From Stutzerimonas stutzeri (GTDB lineage Bacteria > Pseudomonadota > Gammaproteobacteria > Pseudomonadales > Pseudomonadaceae): DNA of 64,000 bases. Of this stretch, positions 18,124 to 26,949 are shown piece after piece. Location: NCBI RefSeq assembly GCF_015291885.1, contig NZ_CP036186.1, forward strand, positions 496,001 to 560,000. The letters run 5' to 3'. The notes below the pieces were generated by a model. That model was not told where the DNA came from, searched no databases, and saw only the letters and a list, made by a program, of their open reading frames with translations. Both the position numbers and the translations under genes were made by a program. Numbering within the stretch: the first letter of the stretch is position 1; each line of letters starts with the position of its first letter.

Positions 18124-19893
18124 ATGAGCCAATATTGGATCAACATGATGTTCGTGGGCGCGTCCTTCCTGCTTTATATAGGGATCGCGATCTGGGCCCG
18201 CGCTGGGTCGACTAAGGAATTCTATGTCGCCGGTGGCGGCGTTCACCCCGTAACCAATGGTATGGCAACAGCAGCAGACTGGATGTCTGCGGCTTCCTTC
18301 ATCTCCATGGCGGGTCTGATCGCCTCCGGTGGTTATGCTACGTCCGTTTACCTGATGGGCTGGACTGGCGGCTATGTGCTGCTGGCGATGCTGCTTGCAC
18401 CCTACCTGCGCAAATTCGGCAAGTTCACCGTGCCGGACTTCATTGGTGACCGCTTCTATAGCCGTGGCGCTCGCCTGACTGCAGTTGTCTGCCTCATCCT
18501 CATCTCCGTTACCTACGTAATCGGTCAGATGGCGGGTGCTGGTGTGGCGTTCTCTCGCTTCCTGGAAGTGAGCAACGACGTTGGTATCTGGCTCGCTGCT
18601 GCCATCGTGTTTGCCTATGCGGTATTCGGCGGCATGAAGGGCATCACCTACACCCAGGTGGCGCAGTACGTGGTTCTGATCATCGCGTACACCATTCCGG
18701 CGGTGTTCATCGCCATGCAGCTGACTGGCAACCCGATCCCGATGTTCGGCATGTTCGGCACCCATACCGAGTCTGGTATGCCGCTGCTGGACAAATTGGA
18801 TACCGTCGTTCAGGACCTGGGCTTTGCCGCCTACACCGCTGAAGTCGACAACAAGCTGAACATGTTCCTGTTCACTCTGTCGCTGATGATCGGTACTGCT
18901 GGTCTGCCGCACGTAATCATTCGCTTCTTCACCGTACCGAAAGTAGCTGATGCCCGTTGGTCCGCTGGCTGGACCCTCGTGTTCATCGCCCTGCTGTACC
19001 TCACCGCTCCGGCTGTTGCCTCCATGGCACGTCTGAACCTGATTGAAACCATCTATCCGGAAGGTCCGCAGGCTGAGGCGATCCTCTATGAAGAGCGTCC
19101 GGACTGGATTCAGACCTGGGAAACCACTGGCCTGATCAAGTGGGAAGACAAGAACGGCGATGGTCGTGTGCAGATGTACAACGATACCAATGCCGGCTTT
19201 GCTCCTACTGCACAAGAGCGTGGCTGGAACGGCAACGAGCTGACTGTTAACAACGACATCATCGTGTTGGCCAACCCAGAGATCGCGAATCTGCCTGGTT
19301 GGGTCATCGGTCTGATCGCCGCGGGTGCTATCGCTGCTGCGCTCTCGACTGCTGCGGGTCTGCTGTTGGCAATCTCCTCTGCAATCAGTCATGACTTGAT
19401 CAAGACGATCATCAATCCGAAGATCAGTGAGAAGAACGAGATGTTGGCGGCTCGTCTCTCCATGACAGCGGCGATCCTGCTGGCAACCTGGTTGGGCCTC
19501 AACCCCCCCGGCTTCGCCGCGCAGGTAGTAGCACTGGCGTTTGGTCTCGCGGCAGCGAGCCTGTTCCCGGCGCTGATGATGGGGATCTTCTCCAAGCGCG
19601 TGAACAGCAAGGGCGCCGTTGCGGGGATGCTGGTTGGTGTGGTGAGCACCGCCGTATACATCTTCCTGTACCTGGGCTGGTTCTTCATCCCTGGCACTGC
19701 AAGCATTCCGAACACGCCTGATCAGTGGTGGATGGGCATTTCCCCGCAGGCCTTCGGTGCAGTGGGTGCGATGCTGAACTTCGCAGTGGCTTACGCCGTA
19801 TCCCTCGCCACTGAGGCTCCGCCGCAGGAGATTCAGGATCTGGTAGAAAGCGTTCGTACCCCGAAAGGTGCTGGCGCTGCGCTTGATCACTAA
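18124..19893 (+). CDS. Sodium:solute symporter large subunit (acetate-permease-like)
   Basis: 589 residues with about 13 hydrophobic segments, typical of the SSS family. The N-terminus FYVAGGGVHPVTNGMATAADWMSAASFISMAGLI and the core ALSTAAGLLLAISSAISHDL match the ActP-like branch that pairs with DUF4212. A loop near residues 310-375 is soluble and acidic, with a DKNGDGRVQ stretch resembling a calcium-binding loop. The substrate is probably a short-chain carboxylate such as acetate, by family inference. A strong terminator lies downstream. Confidence 0.88.
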   Translation: MSQYWINMMFVGASFLLYIGIAIWARAGSTKEFYVAGGGVHPVTNGMATAADWMSAASFISMAGLIASGGYATSVYLMGWTGGYVLLAMLLAPYLRKFGKFTVPDFIGDRFYSRGARLTAVVCLILISVTYVIGQMAGAGVAFSRFLEVSNDVGIWLAAAIVFAYAVFGGMKGITYTQVAQYVVLIIAYTIPAVFIAMQLTGNPIPMFGMFGTHTESGMPLLDKLDTVVQDLGFAAYTAEVDNKLNMFLFTLSLMIGTAGLPHVIIRFFTVPKVADARWSAGWTLVFIALLYLTAPAVASMARLNLIETIYPEGPQAEAILYEERPDWIQTWETTGLIKWEDKNGDGRVQMYNDTNAGFAPTAQERGWNGNELTVNNDIIVLANPEIANLPGWVIGLIAAGAIAAALSTAAGLLLAISSAISHDLIKTIINPKISEKNEMLAARLSMTAAILLATWLGLNPPGFAAQVVALAFGLAAASLFPALMMGIFSKRVNSKGAVAGMLVGVVSTAVYIFLYLGWFFIPGTASIPNTPDQWWMGISPQAFGAVGAMLNFAVAYAVSLATEAPPQEIQDLVESVRTPKGAGAALDH

Positions 19894-19946
19894 CTGATAA
19901 TGCAACCAGACGTCAGACCTGCTCTGGCACGAGGTTGAAGTAGAAG

Positions 19947-19977
19947 TCGGGCTTCCATTTGGAAGCCCGATTTTTTT
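19947..19977 (+). terminator. Strong intrinsic terminator after the symporter gene
   Basis: Perfect 10-bp stem TCGGGCTTCC/GGAAGCCCGA, 4-base loop, then seven T. The ribosome site of the next gene begins right after the T-run. Confidence 0.92.
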
Positions 19978-19990
19978 GAGGGGGATATAT

Positions 19991-20509
19991 ATGTTCTGGC
20001 ATCTGATCGCGGCAGCCGTCGCTGGTGTGGCGGGCGCGGGTATTGGGTTGCTGCTGCGCTCCCTGACGCGTAAGCGGCTGCCGAAGTGGATCATTCCAGT
20101 GTTCGCCGGTCTGGGTATGCTGGCTTACACGATCCATTACGAATACACCTGGTTTGAGACCACGCAATTGCGCCTTCCGGAAGGGTCCGTGGTTGTTTCA
20201 AGTGAAGAGGGTGAAATGTTGTGGCGGCCTTGGACCATGGCATTTCCGATGCCGTTGGCCTATGTCGTGCTGGATGGCGCAAGTGCGCAGATCCAAGATA
20301 CGGACAGGGGGCGGATTGGCCGTTTCGTTCTGTATCGCTTCGAAAAGCACCACCTGATGTCCACTGTGAAGAGCAGTCCTCATCAGATGCTCTGCACAGA
20401 GAACGTGATGTTCAGATTGAATGAAGCTGGTCAGGCCAAGATCGAGACGGCGACCGAGCTGGCGGAAGATTCACCGCTGTACCAGGCCATATGTGGGGCC
20501 GGCCGATAA
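19991..20509 (+). CDS. Unrecognised inner-membrane-anchored protein
   Basis: 172 residues. There is one N-terminal hydrophobic segment (about 4-22), a second near 36-52, then a soluble domain with the order ETTQLRLPEGSVVVSSEEGEMLWRPWTMAFPMPLAYVVLDG. I do not recognise a family. GAGGGGG lies about 10 bases before ATG 19991. It follows the symporter terminator so closely that expression may depend on read-through. The next 220 bp hold no supportable gene. Confidence 0.7.
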   Translation: MFWHLIAAAVAGVAGAGIGLLLRSLTRKRLPKWIIPVFAGLGMLAYTIHYEYTWFETTQLRLPEGSVVVSSEEGEMLWRPWTMAFPMPLAYVVLDGASAQIQDTDRGRIGRFVLYRFEKHHLMSTVKSSPHQMLCTENVMFRLNEAGQAKIETATELAEDSPLYQAICGAGR

Positions 20510-20732
20510 TGGCCGTCTAGCGCCCCAAGCGGATTCCGCGCATTGGTATCAGCCGATGCGCGCCGTTATGGTGACGCTCATTTGGCTTGTATACGGCAGT
20601 TATCTGCGGGCATCGGATCAATCGGCTCCGCAATGGAAGCCTGACATCCGGTATCAACCGGCTCACGATACCGATCGACTAGTCCTTACACCTTTAGGCG
20701 CAGCTTGAAAGGCTGCCGCAAGAGTGCACCTT

Positions 20733-21440
20733 TCAGATCGAGTTGAACGCGGCTTTGCGTGCGCGTTGCCAGCATCTGAGCCGCTGAGCCAGTTCGTCGG
20801 TGGTGGTGAGGCCCATGCGTTGGGCGCGGTTCAGCAGGATCAGGGCGATCTCTGCGGTGGCCATCGCATCGGCAGATGCGTTATGGCGTTGCGGTATGTG
20901 GATGTTGAAGTAGTCGAGCCAATGGTCCAGACCGCCACGATGAATCATTGCCTCGGGAAACAGCATCGGAGCCAGGTCGGCTACGTCGAGGAACGTGTGC
21001 TCCAGTGCGTAACCCAGTTCGTTCTTCAGCGCTCGGGCCAACATGCGCTGATCGAAGGGTGCGTGAAACGCCAGAATGACGCTGTCGGACGCGAACTCCA
21101 TGAAGCTGAGCAGCGCCTCCGCCGGAGGTAATCCGGTCGCCAACTCGCTTGGCGCAATGCCATGGATCAGCACGCTCTCGGTGACCTTGACCTGGCGACA
21201 AAGCGTGCACTCGAACTGCTTGGAATAGCTGATGGCACCGTCTTCGATGGTGACCGCGCCGATGGCAATGACCAGGTCGCGCTTGAGGTGCAGGCCAGTA
21301 GTTTCCAGATCCAGAACTACCATGCGTTGCTGGCGAAGCGGGATGGCCTGCGGCAGGCAGGGTTTGGGCAGCTCGGCGATACGCTGTTGCTGCTCGGGGG
21401 GCAGCTTCGGTCCGCGAGGGTTGAACCAGAACATGCTCAT
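20733..21440 (-). CDS. DEDDh 3'-5' exonuclease (DNA polymerase III epsilon-like)
   Basis: 235 residues. Exonuclease motifs: ExoI VVLDLETTG with D44 and E46, ExoII AFHAPFDQRML, ExoIII RHNASADAMATAEI. It is not DnaQ itself: the N-terminal 38 residues and C-terminus differ and there is no clear clamp-binding motif. Its ATG overlaps the stop codon of the upstream CBS/nucleotidyltransferase gene (ATGA), so translation is coupled. This pairing recurs in proteobacteria beside acetate-type symporters; the biological role is unknown. Confidence 0.88.
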   Translation of the reverse strand: MSMFWFNPRGPKLPPEQQQRIAELPKPCLPQAIPLRQQRMVVLDLETTGLHLKRDLVIAIGAVTIEDGAISYSKQFECTLCRQVKVTESVLIHGIAPSELATGLPPAEALLSFMEFASDSVILAFHAPFDQRMLARALKNELGYALEHTFLDVADLAPMLFPEAMIHRGGLDHWLDYFNIHIPQRHNASADAMATAEIALILLNRAQRMGLTTTDELAQRLRCWQRARKAAFNSI

Positions 21441-23371
21441 AATTGATAGCGCACCGCGAGACTGGCCTGCAAACGCTGCGCTTGGCGGAAGGATTCGCGC
21501 AGGATGCGACGGTCGAGAACGTTGAGCGTATCCGGATCCAGGCGGTTGGAATAGGGCAGTCCATCGCGTGCCTGCTGCTGATGATGCTGCATGCGGGTCT
21601 GCTGGATGAAATGATAGGCCTCTTCGTAGGCTGCGCCGTCCTTCTCCTCGATTACGCCTTTCTCCACCAGCTTGCGCAGGCGCTCAAGGGTATTGCAGGT
21701 GCCGATGCCGTTGCTCAGCGCCAGCAGGCGAGCGCCATCGACGAAGGGGGTAAGGCCCTGCACCTTCAGATCCAGCGTGTCCTTGCCTTCGCCTTTGCGT
21801 GCCACTACGAAGTCGCGGAAACGACCCACCGGTGGGCGGTGACGCAGCGCGTTGTCGGCCATCATGCGTTGGAACAGGCTGTTATCGTTGATCTCCTCGA
21901 TCAGATCACGGCGCAGCTGCTCGCATCCCTCCGACGGTCCCCAGATGCTGCGCAGATCAAAATAGATGGTGCTGCCGAGCAGATTCTCCGGCGTCGCCTC
22001 GCGGATGAACGAGCTGAAGCGGCGGCTCCACTCCTGGCGCGACAGGCACAGCTGCGGGTTGCTGGCCATGATGTTGCCCTTGCACAGGGTGAAGCCGCAG
22101 GTATCGAGGTCGCGATTGATGCGCTCGGCCAGGGGCAGCAAGCGGCCGCGGATATGGGCGGCGTCGGCGGCGTCGGTGGCCTCGAAGAGAATGCCATTGT
22201 CCTGATCGGTGTGAAGCGTCTGCTCCTGGCGGCCTTCGCTGCCGAAGCACAGCCAGGTGAACGGAATGCCTGGGTCGCCCATACGCTCGATCGCCAGTTC
22301 GATCACCCGGCATACGGTGTGATCGTTGAGCAGGGTGACGATGCGCGTGATCTGGGTCGATGAGGCGCCGTGGGCGAGCATGTTGTCGACCAGCTGGGTG
22401 ATGCGGCTGCGGATGACCACCAGCGCATCGACCCGGTCGGCATGGCGAATGGTCTGTGCTAGATGCACCAGGTCCACGCGCTGCAGAGAAAACAGATCAC
22501 GCTCTGAAATCACGCCCTGCAGCAGGCCGTTTTCCACCACGCAGACGTGGGCTATATGCCGTTCGGTCATGGCGATGGCGGCGTCGAAGGCAGTGGCATC
22601 CGGCGGCAGGTAGAAGGGGTCGTGGGTCATGAACTGCGATATTGGCTGGCTCAGGTCGGTAGTGCCTGTGCCAATGGCGCGCCGAAGATCGCGCAGCGTG
22701 AAGATGCCTTGCGGATGCAGAGCCTCGTCGACGATCACGATGCTGCCGACGTTCTCGTCCTGCATCATCGCCACGGCCTCGTTGAGCGGCCGGCTGGGCA
22801 GGCAGGACACGGGGTGATGCAGCGCCAACTCGCCGATGCTGGTTTCCAGAGAGTACTGCTCGCCGAGACTCTCTACGGCACGCATCTGGGCCTGCTGGTT
22901 GACCAGGTCGAGCAGGCTGCTGACGCCGCGAATGGCGAAGTCGCGAAACACGGCCGAGGTGGAGACCAGTTTGACGAACGCGGGCTTGTTCAGCAGGAAG
23001 CAAAAGGTGTCATCCGCAGCGAGGTGCGCTGTCCGGGTAGCTCGCTCACCCATGAGAGCGGCCATCGGAAAGCATTCGCCGACGATGACTTCGAACGTGG
23101 TGTCGGTACCGCGTTTCGCGGTATGCGGGCGCTGACCATGCACGCGGCCCTGCTTGACGATGTAGAAGTGCTGCACGACCCCGTCATCGGGTGAAATGAT
23201 GCAGTCGCCTTCGGCATAGAAGCGCAGCTCACAGTTCTCCACCAGATACGCGAGGTGGGCCGGCTCCATCTGGTTGAACGGGGCGTACTTGCGCAGGAAT
23301 TCCATGGTGCCATGGATGTTCTGCAGTACTGCCGTCTTCCCAGCCTGGGAGAAGGCGTCGGGTGTGCTCAT
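21437..23371 (-). CDS. cNMP-binding, CBS and DUF294 nucleotidyltransferase protein
   Basis: 644 residues. Order: cyclic-nucleotide-binding-like domain (about 25-140), a CBS pair (about 165-285), a GlnD-like nucleotidyltransferase with CFGSEGRQEQTLHTDQDNG (about 365-385), and the DUF294 C-terminal helical domain. The GSxGR and DQD residues of an active nucleotidyltransferase are kept. It probably modifies or regulates a partner protein in response to adenine nucleotides. ATG 23371 follows GGAAG; an A-rich Hfq/Crc-like site lies just upstream. Confidence 0.88.
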   Translation of the reverse strand: MSTPDAFSQAGKTAVLQNIHGTMEFLRKYAPFNQMEPAHLAYLVENCELRFYAEGDCIISPDDGVVQHFYIVKQGRVHGQRPHTAKRGTDTTFEVIVGECFPMAALMGERATRTAHLAADDTFCFLLNKPAFVKLVSTSAVFRDFAIRGVSSLLDLVNQQAQMRAVESLGEQYSLETSIGELALHHPVSCLPSRPLNEAVAMMQDENVGSIVIVDEALHPQGIFTLRDLRRAIGTGTTDLSQPISQFMTHDPFYLPPDATAFDAAIAMTERHIAHVCVVENGLLQGVISERDLFSLQRVDLVHLAQTIRHADRVDALVVIRSRITQLVDNMLAHGASSTQITRIVTLLNDHTVCRVIELAIERMGDPGIPFTWLCFGSEGRQEQTLHTDQDNGILFEATDAADAAHIRGRLLPLAERINRDLDTCGFTLCKGNIMASNPQLCLSRQEWSRRFSSFIREATPENLLGSTIYFDLRSIWGPSEGCEQLRRDLIEEINDNSLFQRMMADNALRHRPPVGRFRDFVVARKGEGKDTLDLKVQGLTPFVDGARLLALSNGIGTCNTLERLRKLVEKGVIEEKDGAAYEEAYHFIQQTRMQHHQQQARDGLPYSNRLDPDTLNVLDRRILRESFRQAQRLQASLAVRYQL

Positions 23372-23383
23372 GGTCGGCTTCCA

Positions 23384-23392
23384 TTTTTTGTT
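23384..23392 (-). promoter_or_regulatory. Candidate Hfq/Crc site before the CBS/nucleotidyltransferase gene
   Basis: Minus-strand AACAAAAAA fits AAnAAnAA and lies immediately upstream of the GGAAG ribosome site of the gene starting at 23371. Confidence 0.4.
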
Positions 23393-23510
23393 AATGGTGG
23401 GCTGCAGGTCGTTCGGACCCAATTGGACGTAAGTCTAGTCACCTCAAGGGGCGGGGGAGCTGATCAAGGTCAGCCTCATGTTTCGCGCTGTTGCGGGGAA
23501 TTTGAGACAT

Positions 23511-23536
23511 GAAAAAGCCGGCCACTGGGGCCGGCT
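23511..23536 (-). terminator. Terminator of the PstS-like/porin unit
   Basis: Stem AGCCGGCC/GGCCGGCT with a 5-base loop; on the minus strand it is followed by TTTTTC. Confidence 0.85.
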
Positions 23537-23556
23537 CCTTTGTTTCGTCATTTCGC

Positions 23557-23961
23557 TTAGGGCAGGGTGAAAAGCACCTTGACCGAACCGTTTACCGCCG
23601 AGCTGTCGACGTAACCGACGGCATCGGCTTCGGCGGCGACCTTGGCCACCACTGCGGCGTCGTCAGCGACGCTGGGCAGCGGCTGACCCTTACCGGTGAA
23701 GATCAGCCCGGACCAATAAGACTTGAGCTGCGACTCGTTCTTGTTGGTGACGCCTGCATAGAAGGCTTCCTTGGTAGGATTCCAGCCGGCCTGATCGACG
23801 CCTTTCATGGACTTGTCCTTGCCCAGGAAAATGTTGGCAACTTCGGATTGCGATGGCGCCTTGGCTGCGCCGGGATTGCCGATCACGGCAACCTCGGCCT
23901 GAGCCAGGGAAACCATGCTGATCAGCGCGGTGCCGCAAAGGATGCGAATGGATGCTCTCAT
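23557..23961 (-). CDS. Small PstS-like periplasmic protein
   Basis: 134 residues. Signal peptide ending SLAQA, then VAVIGNPGAAKAPSQSEVANIFLGKDKSMKG, the start typical of phosphate-binding PstS-type proteins (PBP-like family). The protein is about half the usual length of a phosphate-binding protein, having only one lobe and a short C-terminal strand (GYVDSSAVNGSVKVLFTLP). No Pst permease is nearby. It is followed on the upstream side, 11 bp away, by a porin gene, and both probably form one transcript. Ligand unknown. Confidence 0.75.
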   Translation of the reverse strand: MRASIRILCGTALISMVSLAQAEVAVIGNPGAAKAPSQSEVANIFLGKDKSMKGVDQAGWNPTKEAFYAGVTNKNESQLKSYWSGLIFTGKGQPLPSVADDAAVVAKVAAEADAVGYVDSSAVNGSVKVLFTLP

Positions 23962-23972
23962 CGGGACGCTCC

Positions 23973-25112
23973 TCAGAATACGAAATCAACGCCGACGGAA
24001 ACGATGTCGCCGTCGTAGTTGCGGGCGGGAGCAATGCCTACGGCATTTTCGAACACTTCCTGCGCATTGCGGGTGAAGACGCCGTCATAACCGTTCTTGG
24101 TGTCGACGCGCTTGTACTCGCCCTTTACCACTACGGTCGGCGCTGCCTGATAGTTCAGGCCCAGGGTCCAGGAGCTCTGACGGCCACCGTTGTCGTCCAG
24201 CTGTGCGTAGGTTAGGTGCGGCAGGAAATCACCGAAACGACGGCCGCCCATCAGGTAGAACGAGTCGATGGATTCCATGTCATCGTTCTCGATCATGCGC
24301 GAGGTCCACTCATTGCTGCTGACCCAGGTGCCGTTGTCGTACTGGTAGCCGATCGAGGTGAACTTGCCTTTCTCCTTGTTCAGTTCCAGCAGGCTCAGTG
24401 GCAGCATTACGCCGCCGCCGACGTCCACCGTACCGCTGATATCCGTCTTGATATCCGCCTCGACATAGCCGATGCGCAGCATGCCGAAATCGTTGGTGGC
24501 CAGGCTGATGCTGGCGCCGAAGAGGTTGCCGTAGTCGATATCGAACTGCTCGTCGTATGCGTAGTAGTCACGGTTCTTCGCCTGACCGCCAGCGACCTGG
24601 AAAGTCACCGAACCGTACGACAGCGGCACGGTGTAGACCGCATCGACGCCTTCGTAGTTGGTGACCTGCACCTGGCTGTAAACCTCGTCAGGCAGACGCA
24701 GCCACGGATAGCTGTAGCCGACGTCGAGGCTTTCGGAATACATGTACACCGGGCTGCGCAGGCGGCCGGCACGGAGCATCAGCTGGTCGGTGGCCTGCAG
24801 CGACAGGTATGCCCACTCGAGGTTGGCTTTCCACTCGTCCTGCTGCGCTTTGGCGGTCGCCTGGACGGTCACGCCGACGGTGTCGGTGATGCCGTAGCTC
24901 AGTTGAGCGCCGAACTTGGACAGCTGATCACCGCGCCAGGAGTCGGTGGTTTGGCCCTGACCGCCGTAGCTGCGACCTTCATCTTCGCCGCCCAGGTGGG
25001 TGAAACCGACGGTACCAAAACCGTTGAAGCGATGTTCACCCTGTTCCAGGGCGAAGGCAGGGGTGGCGGCCAGGCAGACAGCTGCCAGACCGGCGACACG
25101 AAATGCAGTCAT
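23973..25112 (-). CDS. Outer-membrane porin-like beta-barrel protein
   Basis: 379 residues with a signal peptide (ends TPAFA) and alternating aromatic/hydrophilic strands throughout, ending in a terminal Phe (GVDFVF), as in outer-membrane barrels. The conserved start RFNGFGTVGFTHLGG recurs in gammaproteobacterial porins found near phosphate-like binding proteins. ATG 25112 is preferred to 25139, since it starts the signal peptide. Its specificity cannot be read from sequence. The broken chemoreceptor gene lies 19 bp upstream. Confidence 0.8.
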   Translation of the reverse strand: MTAFRVAGLAAVCLAATPAFALEQGEHRFNGFGTVGFTHLGGEDEGRSYGGQGQTTDSWRGDQLSKFGAQLSYGITDTVGVTVQATAKAQQDEWKANLEWAYLSLQATDQLMLRAGRLRSPVYMYSESLDVGYSYPWLRLPDEVYSQVQVTNYEGVDAVYTVPLSYGSVTFQVAGGQAKNRDYYAYDEQFDIDYGNLFGASISLATNDFGMLRIGYVEADIKTDISGTVDVGGGVMLPLSLLELNKEKGKFTSIGYQYDNGTWVSSNEWTSRMIENDDMESIDSFYLMGGRRFGDFLPHLTYAQLDDNGGRQSSWTLGLNYQAAPTVVVKGEYKRVDTKNGYDGVFTRNAQEVFENAVGIAPARNYDGDIVSVGVDFVF

Positions 25113-25131
25113 TTGATGCTCCAAAAAATCG

Positions 25132-26754
25132 TTAAACACGGAATTGGCCCGTAGCCGCGTGCAGGTGGTCTCCGGTACTCACCAATTGCTCGCCAAGGCG
25201 GGCGGTGGCTTCGGCGCCGTTAGCGGTTGCTTGTGCGTCCTGCTGCAACACTTGAGTTTCTTGTTGGATGGAACTCGACAGGCCGATCTGCTCCTGTGTG
25301 AACTGAGCGATGCCGGCGTTGAGTTCGTCGATCTGGTTGACCGTGCGTGCAATGGCTTCCAGCAGCTGCGTAGCCTCGATGGAACGTTCGATGCTGGCGC
25401 GGGATTTCTCGCCGTTGCTGGTCATAACGTTGAGCACGGTGTTGGCGCTGTTCTGCAGGCGCTGGATGATCTGCTGGATCTCGGCGGTGGATGCTGCGGT
25501 CTTCTGCGCCAGGTTGCGCACCTCATCGGCGACGACCGCGAAGCCGCGGCCTTGCTCGCCAGCGCGGGCGGCTTCGATGGCGGCGTTGAGTGCCAACAGA
25601 TTGGTCTGCTCGGCGATGCTGCGGATCACGGTCAGTACCGAACCGACTTCTTGGGTTTCTTCCTCGAGCTGTTCCATGGCCTTGACCGCGCCCATCACGC
25701 TGTCACCCAGGTCACTGATGCCGGTCGACAGGCTGCCGACATGCTCACGTGCGGTGGCGGCCTGGCGCGCTGCGGAGTTGGCCTCGTCGGAAGCCTGCTG
25801 CGAGCGCTGCGCCACTTCCTGAATGCTGCCGGTCATGGTGAGGATGTCGCGGGTGATCGAGTCGGTGTGGTGCTGTTGCGACTTGGCGTTTTCTTCCGAG
25901 CCCTGTGTCAGCTTGTACAGCTCCTTGGAGACCTGGCTCAGCGGGGTGGCGGCATCGATGATCTGGCGAATGGTGCGTTGCAGCTTGTCGAGGAAGCTGT
26001 TGAACAGCTCGATCATCGCGCCGATTTCGTCGTTGGATTGGACGTTTACGCGTTGCGTCAGATCACCATCGCCGCGAGCGATTGACTGCAATGAAGTGAT
26101 CACGCCGCGGATGTTGACCATCACACTGCGAATCACCAGCCAGGCGCCAAGGCTGACCAGCACGACCAGCACCAGACTGAGGATAATGCCCAACCGCGTG
26201 GTGTCGGCGTTGGCTTCGCGGGTCTCTACCAGGGTCTGCTGGAAATCCTCGTAAGCCTGCGCACGGAAGTCGCTGCCAAGCTTCTGCGCCTGCGCCAGGT
26301 CACTAGCCATGCGATCCAGGCTAGGGCGCAGATCATCGAACGACGCACTGCCGTCGATCAGCTTGGTCGAGGCGGCGAGCGCATTGTCGGCGTAGTCGCG
26401 CACGGCCTTACGCCAGTCGCCCAGCGCCTGATGCTGCTGTCGCTAATCGCTCAGCAAGCTCGCCAGAGATTGCTGCTGCGTATCGATCTGCTGTAGCACC
26501 TCGCGGGCTTCGTCGAGGATGCCCGCTTCACCCGCTGCGACCGCGTTGTTCAGCAGAGCCGGCACGCGGGAAAACTGGAAGATCACCGCATCTGGCTTCT
26601 CCAGCGTGGGATAGCCGCGCGTCTCGAGAAACACCAGGCGCGAGTCGGTAGCCGAGAGCTGAAGCGAGGTATAGGCCACATACAAAACGAGCCCGAACAG
26701 GGCCACCGCTGGTACCAATGAAAGCTTGGCGGTCAGCGAGAAGTTTTTCAGCAT
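25132..26754 (-). pseudogene. Methyl-accepting chemotaxis protein interrupted by an in-frame TAG
   Basis: A 541-codon chemoreceptor frame with one internal stop at 26443-26445 (codon 104). Before it: first membrane segment (LSLVPAVALFGLVLYVAY) and part of a helical sensor domain ending ASLLSD. After it, in the same frame: [14 protein letters not shown], rest of the sensor, second membrane segment ([21 protein letters not shown]), HAMP, and a full signalling domain with the hairpin [35 protein letters not shown]. No frameshift is needed; a single base change in one codon explains it. A GTG at 26403 could start a shorter one-pass product. A sequencing error or amber read-through remain possible. 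Confidence 0.85.
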
Positions 26755-26902
26755 GCATCGACTCCAGGAAGGCTATGAATACGAGGAGAGCGCTTAGTGG
26801 CCAAATGGCATCATATTGTGATTGTGACCGAAAAGGCGTTTCTGGTCACGTTATCGGTTGTAACAGAATTATCTTGAGCACCGTTCGGCGGTTTCGAGGC
26901 AC

Positions 26903-26925
26903 AAAAAAACCGCCCCGGAGGGCGG
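26903..26925 (-). terminator. Terminator of glcB
   Basis: Stem CCGCCC/GGGCGG with a 4-base loop; the run of seven A on the plus strand gives a U-tract on the minus transcript. Confidence 0.85.
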
Positions 26926-26949
26926 CTTCTTTTGCACCTATTTCGCGGG

